Shown piece by piece: positions 26,468 to 33,758 of a stretch of DNA of 48,871 bases; the stretch's first letter is position 1, and each line of letters begins with the position of its first letter. The translations under genes were made by a program, and so were the position numbers. The notes below the pieces were generated by a model. That model had not been told where the DNA came from. It made no database searches and was given only the letters and a program-made list of their open reading frames with translations. The stretch covers positions 54,278 through 103,148 of the forward strand of contig MGWC01000010.1 of assembly GCA_001800815.1 (NCBI GenBank), written 5' to 3'. Source of the DNA: Euryarchaeota archaeon RBG_19FT_COMBO_56_21. GTDB lineage: Archaea; Thermoplasmatota; Thermoplasmata; UBA10834.

Positions 26468-27307
26468 CTAGGCGTCGGCTTTCTTGTAGGATCCGAGTAT
26501 CTTGACGAACGCTCCGGTCTTCAGCAGACCACCTATCGCGGCGTGACAGTTCGGATCATCCATGTTACCCTCGAAGTCCGCATAGAAAACGTAGACCCAG
26601 GGCTTGTTCTTCCTTGGCCGTGACTCCAGCTTCGAGAGGTTGACCCCTCTCGACGCGAACTCACCAAGGCACATGTGCAAGGCACCTGGCGCGTTCTTTA
26701 TGGCGAACACAATCGATGTCTTGTTCGCGCCCCGGACGGGACTCGGGTTCTTCTCCAATACGAAGAACCGCGTGAAGTTCACGATCTCGCTCTGAATATC
26801 TTCCTTGAGGATCTTCAGGCTGTAGACCGACGCTGCGCGCCTGCTAGCTATGGCAGCGAGATCGAGACGCTTGGTCTCCGCAACTATGCGCGCGCTGCCT
26901 GCGGTGTCGTACGCAGGGGTGACAAGCCAGGACGAGTGGTTCTGAAGGAACTTCCTGCACTGGCCGAGGGCCTGAGGATGACTGATGACCTCTTTGATAG
27001 TGTCGATCGTCGCACCATCGAATGCCATGAGGCAGTGCTTGATCGGAACGATGATCTCGCCTGATATCGTGAGGTCGTGGTCCAACAGCAGATCGTTCAC
27101 CTGGGCGACGCTGCCCTCAATCGAGTTCTCTACGGGCACAACCGCATGGGAGACCTTGTCCCGCTCTACGGCCTCGAACACCGCCTGGAAGTCGGGGAAG
27201 GGCTGTGTCTTGACGCTGCTGCCGAAGTTCTTGAAGCAGGCGTCCTCGGAATAGGCCCCTCTCTCGCCCTGGAACGCGACGAGTTTCTCCTTGCTCAAGT
27301 CTATCAC
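26468..27307 (-). CDS. pheA: Prephenate dehydratase
   Basis: Converts prephenate to phenylpyruvate for phenylalanine synthesis; 279 residues. The dehydratase domain shows VAFQGERGAYSEDA, VPVENSIEGSV and the catalytic NFTRFFVL motif (Thr-Arg-Phe). The C-terminal ACT domain shows APGALHMCLGEFASRGVNLSKLESRP, the ESRP motif that binds phenylalanine for feedback control. There is no fused chorismate mutase. The start is GTG 27307. A TATA-like TTAGAAATAGG on the minus strand (27326-27336) predicts a leaderless mRNA. It is divergent from the leu operon. Confidence 0.95.
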   Translation of the reverse strand: MIDLSKEKLVAFQGERGAYSEDACFKNFGSSVKTQPFPDFQAVFEAVERDKVSHAVVPVENSIEGSVAQVNDLLLDHDLTISGEIIVPIKHCLMAFDGATIDTIKEVISHPQALGQCRKFLQNHSSWLVTPAYDTAGSARIVAETKRLDLAAIASRRAASVYSLKILKEDIQSEIVNFTRFFVLEKNPSPVRGANKTSIVFAIKNAPGALHMCLGEFASRGVNLSKLESRPRKNKPWVYVFYADFEGNMDDPNCHAAIGGLLKTGAFVKILGSYKKADA

Positions 27308-27418
27308 GCGCAGTACCTAGAACGACCTATTTCTAACCTTCCACACGGGCGTTTCCGGACTCATTCGAATACCGTCTCGCAGAGATGCTGGCTAGGGATT
27401 TCCTGAGCCCCGCAAAAG

Positions 27419-27426
27419 TTTATATC
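27419..27426 (+). promoter_or_regulatory. TATA box of the leu operon
   Basis: TTTATATC preceded by the purine-rich GCAAAAG (BRE-like). Initiation about 25 bases downstream falls near 27445-27450, so the mRNA would carry about 135 bases of leader before leuA, including the leader peptide. Confidence 0.6.
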
Positions 27427-27447
27427 GGTTCAGGCCATGAGGAGGCT

Positions 27448-27468
27448 TGTCATGCGTGAGGCATGACA
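27448..27468 (+). promoter_or_regulatory. 8-base inverted repeat at the expected transcription start of the leu operon
   Basis: TGTCATGC (27448-27455) and GCATGACA (27461-27468) are perfectly complementary with a 5-base spacer (GTGAG). It could be a protein operator at the start site or a 5'-terminal hairpin protecting the mRNA. Confidence 0.5.
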
Positions 27469-27491
27469 CCACTGCAAGACGGAGGCAAGGA

Positions 27492-27566
27492 ATGGCATAC
27501 AAGAGCAACGACCTGCTTGTTCTGCCCTTGGGGCTGCTAATCCTAGCCAAAGGGCTGCAGTGAGGG
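27492..27566 (+). CDS. Leucine-rich leader peptide upstream of leuA (23 codons, 27492-27563)
   Basis: ATG 27492 follows an excellent GGAGG ribosome site (27481-27485). The 23-codon frame ends with TGA at 27561-27563. From residue 7 the peptide reads DLLVLPLGLLILAKGLQ: eight leucines plus Val and Ile in 23 residues. The leucine codons include TTG and two CTA, which look uncommon in the neighbouring genes. It ends 19 bases before the leuA start and lies inside the mRNA predicted from the TATA box at 27419. This is the layout of an amino-acid attenuator leader in bacteria. A hairpin overlaps the leucine codons. A small membrane peptide is the main alternative. The coordinate end includes three bases past the stop. 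Confidence 0.6.
27524..27555 (+). promoter_or_regulatory. Hairpin overlapping the leucine codons of the leader peptide
   Basis: GCCCTT (27524-27529) pairs with AAGGGC (27550-27555), and GGCT (27532-27535) with AGCC (27545-27548), with a small internal loop and a 9-base apical loop. TCCTA (27541-27545), in the loop and inner stem, is complementary to TAGGA (27571-27575) in the leuA ribosome site, so an alternative pairing could mask that site. Confidence 0.45.
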
Positions 27567-27582
27567 ATTTTAGGAGAGTGTT

Positions 27583-29229
27583 TTGGAAATGCCAATACAG
27601 ACTCCGAGTGGGACTGCTAAAGAAACGATGGAGCCAGCGTTCAAGATACCCGACAAGGGGATGTTCGTGAGCGACTACAACCGGCAGATCTTCGCGGCGA
27701 CGAGGATGCCCGAGGTAGTCAAGATCCTCGACACGACTCTGCGCGACGGGGAACAGACCCCGAACGTGGCTTTATCGGCAGATGACAAGCTGAAGATAGC
27801 TCAAGCGCTGGACGAGCTCGGAGTCGACATCATAGAAGCTGGATTCGCCGTCAACTCAGAGGGAGAGGCAGATGCGATCAAGAAGATCGCAGGCGCAGGC
27901 CTCAAGGCCGAGATATGCAGCCTTTGCAGGGCCAGCACCTCGGACATTGACGCCGCGCTCAAGTGCGACGTTGATTCCGTGCACATCTTCCTTGCCACCT
28001 CGAAGGTCCACCTCGAGAAGAAGCTTCGGATCACCCAGGAGGAAGCGAAGGACAAGGCCGTTGTCGCCGTCCAGTACGCGAAAGACCACGGGCTCATCGC
28101 AGAGTTCAGTTGCGAGGACGGGACGAGGACGGAGCTCGAGTTCCTCGACGTCGTTCACAAAGCCATCCAGGAAGTTGGAGTTGACAGGATCGACATACCA
28201 GACACAGTCGGAGTGATGACTCCACCCGCGATGACGCAATTCGTGGCGCAAATCAAGAAGAATGTGAAGGTGCCCCTCGCTGTGCACTGCCACGATGATT
28301 TCGGAATGTCAGTCGCGAACTCATTGGCCGGAGTCCTCGGGGGAGCTGAGGAGATCCACTGCACGATCAACGGGCTCGGCGAAAGAGCGGGCAACGCGGC
28401 TCTGGAGGAGGTCGTCATGGGCCTCCTGGCGTTCTACAACGTCAAGACGAACATCAACTCGCGCAAGATGGCCTTCGTATCGAGGCTGGTCTCCCAGCTC
28501 ACGGGGATTGCGGTCCCTCCGAACAAGGCGATTGTTGGTGAGAACGCCTTCTCACACGAATCTGGGATACATGTCCACGGTGTCCTCAGCGAATGCTCCA
28601 CATACGAGCCCATGAGGCCGGAAATAGTCGGCAAGGAGAGGTCATTCGTCGTAGGCAAGCACTCAGGAGTGCACGCGATCCAGAACAAGCTGAGGGAGTA
28701 CGGACTCGAGCTTAACCCGGAGCAGATGAAAGAGGTCGTGACGAGGGTCAAGAAGTGGGCTGAATCCGGCAAGAAGCTGGACGACGCAGAGTTGCTCGCA
28801 GTCGCGTACGACGTCATGGGCCAAGAGGCCGAGCCCGCGATAAAGCTCGAGGAGTTCACGGTCTTCACGGGTCTGAACTTCACCCCCACCGCGACGGTCG
28901 TCCTGAACATCGACGGAGAAGTCCGGAGGGCGTCTGAGACGGGCGTGGGGCCGATAGACGCGAGCTTGAGCGCCATGCGGGCAGCGGTCTCGAAGAATAT
29001 CGTGCTTCAAGAGTACAGGCTCGAGGCCATCACGGGCGGGTCGAATGCGCTTTGTGAGGTCACAGTCAAGCTAGGCGATTGCGAAGATGCGAAACTGCTT
29101 TCACTGGGCAAGAGCGTCGGGTCGGACATCGTCACCACCAGCGTGGACGCGATGGTCGAAGGACTGAACAGACTCTGGCACAGGAAGCTCAATGCCAGCG
29201 AAGGCAAGGAGAAGAGGCGGGCGTACTAG
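27583..29229 (+). CDS. leuA: 2-isopropylmalate synthase (or (R)-citramalate synthase, LeuA/CimA family)
   Basis: First committed enzyme of leucine synthesis, or citramalate synthase for the pyruvate route to isoleucine; archaeal members are hard to tell apart. The 548-residue protein starts at TTG 27583 (GGAG 7 bases upstream) or ATG 27589. The DRE-TIM barrel shows VKILDTTLRDGEQTPNVALS near residue 47, the metal-binding HxH (PLAVHCHDDFGMS), and NGLGERAGNAALEEV. The SHESGIHVHG motif and a C-terminal regulatory LeuA dimer domain (about 410-535) follow. The leucine-rich leader peptide before it and leuC-leuD-leuB after it favour LeuA. About 35 N-terminal residues are poorly conserved. Confidence 0.9.
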   Translation: MEMPIQTPSGTAKETMEPAFKIPDKGMFVSDYNRQIFAATRMPEVVKILDTTLRDGEQTPNVALSADDKLKIAQALDELGVDIIEAGFAVNSEGEADAIKKIAGAGLKAEICSLCRASTSDIDAALKCDVDSVHIFLATSKVHLEKKLRITQEEAKDKAVVAVQYAKDHGLIAEFSCEDGTRTELEFLDVVHKAIQEVGVDRIDIPDTVGVMTPPAMTQFVAQIKKNVKVPLAVHCHDDFGMSVANSLAGVLGGAEEIHCTINGLGERAGNAALEEVVMGLLAFYNVKTNINSRKMAFVSRLVSQLTGIAVPPNKAIVGENAFSHESGIHVHGVLSECSTYEPMRPEIVGKERSFVVGKHSGVHAIQNKLREYGLELNPEQMKEVVTRVKKWAESGKKLDDAELLAVAYDVMGQEAEPAIKLEEFTVFTGLNFTPTATVVLNIDGEVRRASETGVGPIDASLSAMRAAVSKNIVLQEYRLEAITGGSNALCEVTVKLGDCEDAKLLSLGKSVGSDIVTTSVDAMVEGLNRLWHRKLNASEGKEKRRAY

Positions 29230-29258
29230 GAAGATCCCGCGACATCCGAGGTGAACCA

Positions 29259-30512
29259 GTGGGCAAGACTATCGCGGAGAAAATACTATCAGCCAAAGCG
29301 AGGAAGCCCGTGGAGGCAGGCGAGATAGTCGAGGCCGAGGTCGACTACGTCATGGCGAATGACATAACAGGACCAGCCGCGTTCGACGAGTTCGAAGAGC
29401 TCTGCGCACCCATCCTCAGAAACAAGGTCGTCCTCATACCAGATCACTACGTCCCCAACAAGGATGTGGCCTCGGCGAAGCAGGCTAAGAAGATGCGCGA
29501 CTTCGCCAGAAAGCACAGGCTGAAGAACTACTACGAGGTGGGTTCAGGAGGCGTCTGTCACCAGCTGATGATCGAGCAGGGATTTGTCGCGCCTGGAAGG
29601 CTCATCGTCGGAGCGGACTCGCACACTTGCTCGTACGGTGCCCTGGGCGCGTTTGCAACAGGCATCGGCAGCACGGAGGCTGCCACCGTCTTCGCTCGTG
29701 GAGTCTTGTGGTTCAAGGTTCCGGAGTCGATGAAGTACCGCGTGGCTGGAAAGCTCCCGAAGTACGTTTCCGGCAAGGACGTCATACTCACAATCATAGG
29801 GGATATAGGGGTCGAAGGAGCGAGATACGCTTCGATGGAGGTCGAGGGCAGCTCAATCTCTTCCCTCCCACTTTCGGACAGGATAACAATCTCCAACATG
29901 GGGATCGAGGCGGGAGCCAAGGCCTGCATCATACCTCCGGACGCGAAGGTCGACAAGTACCTGAAGGGACGCGTGAGAGGACGCTACAAGAGCGTGTTTG
30001 CGGACTCAGAGGCATCGTATTCTGATGTCAGAGAGTATGATGGTACTGAGATGGTCCCAGTCGTCGCCAAGCCATTCCTGCCCAGCAATGTAGTTCCTGC
30101 TTCCGAGATCGATGTCGAAATCGACCAGGCCTACCTGGGATCGTGCACCAACGGTCGGATTGAGGACCTGAGGATCGCGGCGAAGATCCTCAAGGGCAGG
30201 AAGATCCACAGGAACGTCAGGATGATAGTAGTCCCCGCAACCAAGGAAGTGTTCGACATGGCCGTCAAGGAAGGGCTCATGAAGGTGTTCTCCGATGCTG
30301 GCGCCTTCATCTCAGGGCCGACCTGCGGAGCGTGCCTTGGAGGACATATGGGCGTGCTCGCGCCGGGGGAGAGAGCCGTGAGCAGCACCAACAGGAACTT
30401 CGTTGGCAGAATGGGCGCAAAGGATTCGGAGGTCTACCTTGCGAGCCCCGCGGTCGTCACTGCGAGCGCGATCAAGGGACGGATAGCCGACCCGTCCGAG
30501 GTGGTCCGATGA
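29259..30512 (+). CDS. leuC: 3-isopropylmalate dehydratase large subunit
   Basis: Aconitase-family subunit carrying the [4Fe-4S] cluster that isomerises 2- to 3-isopropylmalate. It has 417 residues from GTG 29259, with GAGGTGA (29248-29254) upstream; the longer open frame upstream only overlaps leuA. Cluster cysteines are visible in AYLGSCTNGR (first) and SGPTCGACLGGHMGV (CxxC). Other signatures are MANDITGPAAFDEF, IPDHYVPNK and GADSHTCSYGALGAFATGIGSTE. The archaeal LeuC/homoaconitase family overlaps in substrates, so citraconate or homoaconitate use cannot be excluded. The last four bases overlap leuD. Confidence 0.94.
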   Translation: MGKTIAEKILSAKARKPVEAGEIVEAEVDYVMANDITGPAAFDEFEELCAPILRNKVVLIPDHYVPNKDVASAKQAKKMRDFARKHRLKNYYEVGSGGVCHQLMIEQGFVAPGRLIVGADSHTCSYGALGAFATGIGSTEAATVFARGVLWFKVPESMKYRVAGKLPKYVSGKDVILTIIGDIGVEGARYASMEVEGSSISSLPLSDRITISNMGIEAGAKACIIPPDAKVDKYLKGRVRGRYKSVFADSEASYSDVREYDGTEMVPVVAKPFLPSNVVPASEIDVEIDQAYLGSCTNGRIEDLRIAAKILKGRKIHRNVRMIVVPATKEVFDMAVKEGLMKVFSDAGAFISGPTCGACLGGHMGVLAPGERAVSSTNRNFVGRMGAKDSEVYLASPAVVTASAIKGRIADPSEVVR

Positions 30513-31006
30513 AGAGAGTCTTCGAGGGAAGGACATGGAAGTTCGGGGACAACGTCGACACGGACCAGATCATACCCGCCGAGTTCCTAGTGACAATGGA
30601 CAACTCGGAGTTGGCGAAGCACGCGTTCGAGATGAGCCGCCCTGAGTTCGCGCGCAAGGTCGCACGTGGTGATATCATCGTCGCCGCCAGGAACTTCGGA
30701 TGCGGATCCAGCCGAGAGCACGCGCCTAGAGCGCTTCTCGGAGCCGGTGTCTCCTGCGTGGTCGCTGAGTCCTTCGCCAGGATATTCTACAGGAACGCGA
30801 TAAACATCGGCTTGCCAGTCATCGAGGCCAAGATAAGTATCCAGGAAGGCGACCTGCTACGGGTCGACCTCACCTCGGGAACCGTGGAGAACAAGAGGAC
30901 TGCCGGAAAGGCCACATTCAAGGCGTACCCGCCGTTCGTGATGATGCTCATGGAGAAAGGAGGGCTTGTGCCTTACACCAAGGAGAGATTGGGTTGCACA
31001 AAATAG
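30509..31006 (+). CDS. leuD: 3-isopropylmalate dehydratase small subunit
   Basis: Swivelling small subunit that partners LeuC; 165 residues from ATG 30509, overlapping the leuC stop by ATGA, a sign of translational coupling. The signature is WKFGDNVDTDQIIPAEFL near the N-terminus and ARNFGCGSSREHAP in the middle. The flexible loop region after NVDTDQIIPAEFL is short, and it differs between isopropylmalate and homoaconitate enzymes. The C-terminus overlaps the leuB start by 13 bases. Confidence 0.95.
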   Translation: MKRVFEGRTWKFGDNVDTDQIIPAEFLVTMDNSELAKHAFEMSRPEFARKVARGDIIVAARNFGCGSSREHAPRALLGAGVSCVVAESFARIFYRNAINIGLPVIEAKISIQEGDLLRVDLTSGTVENKRTAGKATFKAYPPFVMMLMEKGGLVPYTKERLGCTK

Positions 31007-32115
31007 GCGTGATACCGGGGGACGGAATAGGGCCCGAGGTCATCAGAGAGACCCGCAAGGTCCTTGATGCGGTGGCAGAGAAACGGAACCTCTCGCTCGA
31101 ATTCGAGGAGTTCCCACTCGGTGCGGGACACTATCTTCAGACCGGGGAGACCGTATCCGAGGAGACTCTCCAGCGATTGGCGAGGAAGGAAGCGATCCTC
31201 CTCGGAGCCATGGGAGATCCGAGGGTGAAGCCGGGGATACTTGAGAAGGGTGTTCTTCTGAGGCTGAGGTTCCACTTCGACCAGTATGTCAACCTTCGAC
31301 CAGTGAGGCTGTTCGAGGGAGTCCCCAGCCCTCTCTCTGGCAAGAGGAAGATAGACATGACTATCATCCGCGAGAACACGGAGGACTTCTATGTCGGCCT
31401 GGGGGGCAGGGTACACGGAGGACTCTCGAAGTCCGCTTTCGAGCTCGTCAGAAGGGCCTACGAGGTCAAGTTCGATCTCGGGATAGATCTCGAGAACGAG
31501 ACCGAGCTGGCCTTCCAGATCGGAGTCATCTCACGGCATGGAGCTAGAAGGGTCATCGAGTATGCATTCCAGCTCGCGAAGAACAAGAAAGTGAGCCTCG
31601 TCACTTCGGTGGACAAGGCGAACGTTCTCACCGAAGTCTACGGACTGTGGCGGGAAGAAGTCGACGAGATCGCGTCGAAGTACAAGATCAAGCGGGAGTT
31701 CCAGTACGTCGATGCGGTCGCGCTCCACATGGTGCGCAATCCCGAGCGGTTCCAGCTGCTCGTGACACCAAACCTTTTCGGGGACATACTCACCGATCTC
31801 GGGGCTGCGCTCCAGGGCGGCCTGGGCTTTGCGCCGTCGGGGAACATCAACCCATCAGGAGTGAGCATGTTCGAGCCAGTCCACGGGTCCGCCCCGGACA
31901 TCGCCGGCAAGAGGAAGGCGAACCCTGTGGGGGCGATCTTGTCTGCGGGACTCATGCTAGACACCATTGGAGAGAAGGAAGCGGCCGCGGACGTCGAGAG
32001 AGCTGTCATGCAGGTATTGAAGTCCGGGAAGTTCCGGACAGCAGACATCGGCGGGAAGACCTCGACCACCAAGGTCGGAGACGCGATCGTTTCAAGAATC
32101 CACTCGAAGCGATAG
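30994..32115 (+). CDS. leuB: 3-isopropylmalate dehydrogenase (isocitrate/isopropylmalate DH family)
   Basis: Oxidative decarboxylation of 3-isopropylmalate to 2-oxoisocaproate. The 373-residue protein starts at TTG 30994 (GGAG 8 bases upstream) inside the end of leuD. Features are HKIGVIPGDGIGPEVIRET at the N-terminus, the substrate-binding region RENTEDFYVGLGGRVHGG, and the metal-binding/NAD region NLFGDILTDLGAALQGGLGFAPSGNI followed by EPVHGSAPDIAGKRKANP. Its position closing leuA-C-D-B supports LeuB. Family relatives (homoisocitrate dehydrogenase, tartrate dehydrogenase) are less likely here. Confidence 0.93.
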   Translation: MHKIGVIPGDGIGPEVIRETRKVLDAVAEKRNLSLEFEEFPLGAGHYLQTGETVSEETLQRLARKEAILLGAMGDPRVKPGILEKGVLLRLRFHFDQYVNLRPVRLFEGVPSPLSGKRKIDMTIIRENTEDFYVGLGGRVHGGLSKSAFELVRRAYEVKFDLGIDLENETELAFQIGVISRHGARRVIEYAFQLAKNKKVSLVTSVDKANVLTEVYGLWREEVDEIASKYKIKREFQYVDAVALHMVRNPERFQLLVTPNLFGDILTDLGAALQGGLGFAPSGNINPSGVSMFEPVHGSAPDIAGKRKANPVGAILSAGLMLDTIGEKEAAADVERAVMQVLKSGKFRTADIGGKTSTTKVGDAIVSRIHSKR

Positions 32116-32199
32116 GTATGGTTTCGTCTGGATCGTAGAGCGCTCGAATTCAATCATGCTGAAGTAGTCGAATCATGTTGCCGGGAAGGAAGTGACCAC

Positions 32200-33378
32200 A
32201 TGAAGGTGCTAGTGATAGGCGCATCGGGACAGATGGGTGCGCTGACCGTGAGAGATCTGGTAGACCATTACGGGGCGGATGTCATCGCCGCGGACCTCAA
32301 ACTCGACCGAGTGAAGAAAGTCGCCGAACTCATGGGGAAGAACAGGGTCACTCCTCTGCAGGTGGACGCCACCAATCCGCACGCGCTCAAGCAGGCTGCA
32401 AAGGACGTCGATGTTGTGCTCTGCTCTGCCTGGTACGAACTCAACATCAAGGTAATGCCCGTAGCCATCGAGGTCGGAGCGCACTACGGTGACCTCGGAG
32501 GATTCTATGACTACACCTTCCAGCAACTCAAATACCACGAGAAGGCCAAAGACGCCGGCGTGACCTGCGTCCTCGGCATCGGAAGCTCGCCCGGGATCAC
32601 GAACATTTGCGGTGCGGCAGGTGCTAGGAAGCTCGACACAGTTGACACGATCAACATCTACTGCACTTGGGGTACAAAGGTCAAGACCACAGGAGCGAGC
32701 TTCCCCGCGTATTCCGTGAGGACCGTTCTGGACGAGCTCACGCAGAACCCTCCCATCGTGGAAAACGGGAAGCACAAGAGAATGCCGGTCCTGTCGGGAG
32801 AGACCGAGGTACTCATGCCCGAGCCCGCAGGCAAGGTGGTCGCGTACTACATCAAGCACTCAGAGGCGGCCACGATGGCAGAGTACGTCGGCAAGGGAAC
32901 CAAGAACGTGAGCTTCAGAATCGGGTTCCCCGCGAACGATTTCGCAACCTTCAAGACGCTCGCACAGCTCGGCTTCTCAAGTGACGACAAGGTCGAAGCA
33001 GGCGGGTGCGGGGTGTCCCCCAAGGACTTCATCACCGCGATGTATTTGCGGGCTGTTGCCTCGTCTCGCGACTCGACCGATATCGTAGATGAGTACGATT
33101 ACTTCAGGGTGGACGTTATCGGGGGGAAGTCGGGAGCACCCGCGACAGTGACCTACTTCGTCACAACATGGAATGATAGGGAAACTGGGATTCCGTCGGG
33201 AAGGGACACGGCGGTCCCGCCGTCAATCACGGCCGATTGGCTGGTGAGCGGGAAGATCAAGGAGAGGGGCACACTGCCACCTGAAGCTTGCATCGATCCT
33301 GAGCCATTCTTCAAGGAGCTCGGCAAGAGGAAGATACTCGTTGAGGAGCTGCTCCAAGACTCGAAGAGGTTCTACTGA
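32200..33378 (+). CDS. Saccharopine-dehydrogenase-family NAD(P) oxidoreductase
   Basis: A 392-residue member of the saccharopine dehydrogenase / lysine 6-dehydrogenase / carboxynorspermidine synthase superfamily. The N-terminal Rossmann motif is KVLVIGASGQMGALTVRDL. Further landmarks are VVLCSAWYELN, AIEVGAHYGDLGGFYD and VLGIGSSPGITNICG, typical of the family. A strong GGAAGGAAGTGA ribosome site precedes ATG 32200. It follows leuB by 84 bases on the same strand, so co-transcription is possible. The exact substrate is not recognisable; a role in lysine or other amino-acid turnover is a guess from family membership. It is larger than short-chain enzymes and lacks an obvious second domain fusion. 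Confidence 0.8.
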   Translation: MKVLVIGASGQMGALTVRDLVDHYGADVIAADLKLDRVKKVAELMGKNRVTPLQVDATNPHALKQAAKDVDVVLCSAWYELNIKVMPVAIEVGAHYGDLGGFYDYTFQQLKYHEKAKDAGVTCVLGIGSSPGITNICGAAGARKLDTVDTINIYCTWGTKVKTTGASFPAYSVRTVLDELTQNPPIVENGKHKRMPVLSGETEVLMPEPAGKVVAYYIKHSEAATMAEYVGKGTKNVSFRIGFPANDFATFKTLAQLGFSSDDKVEAGGCGVSPKDFITAMYLRAVASSRDSTDIVDEYDYFRVDVIGGKSGAPATVTYFVTTWNDRETGIPSGRDTAVPPSITADWLVSGKIKERGTLPPEACIDPEPFFKELGKRKILVEELLQDSKRFY

Positions 33379-33758
33379 GCGGTCATTTCGCCCGTTATCA
33401 TTTCGCGAATTGATAGACAACGGCACTGGTAGAAATGCCGTATCCTGGACCACACATGTATGGTCGTGCACACTTCGAGACACGCCAGTACCCCAATTCG
33501 GACGAAAGTCATTTATAGGGAAGCTGCTTATATTACTGCAGCCTCCTCTCGAACTTGAGATATGACTGGGTGCGTTTGAGTCGAGTGGTGTGGGACACTC
33601 AATAGTCAATCGTACTAAGAAGACGCTACGGATGTCCCCGTGCTGCTCGGACCTTTCGTACCCGCGTTCGGATGGGAGTCAAGTGAGAAACGAGAAGCAT
33701 TTGCGAATAACGATTGAGAAATGCTTTAAAAGTGCTTGAAGCTAGGGAGTGAATACAA
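33379..33758. other. Intergenic region of 380 bases before the surface-protein gene
   Basis: No gene is seen. TATA-like elements occur (CATTTATAGG near 33510, and GCTTATATTA near 33526-33535 enclosed by GCTGC/GCAGC arms at 33523-33527 and 33538-33542). CTTTAAAAG (33724-33732) lies about 30 bases before the next start and could drive a nearly leaderless mRNA. No tRNA or repeat array is present. Confidence 0.5.

Noticed and set aside
27437..27466. Nine-codon frame before the leucine leader
   Set aside because: Its ATG probably lies upstream of the transcription start, and the frame is explained by the inverted repeat.
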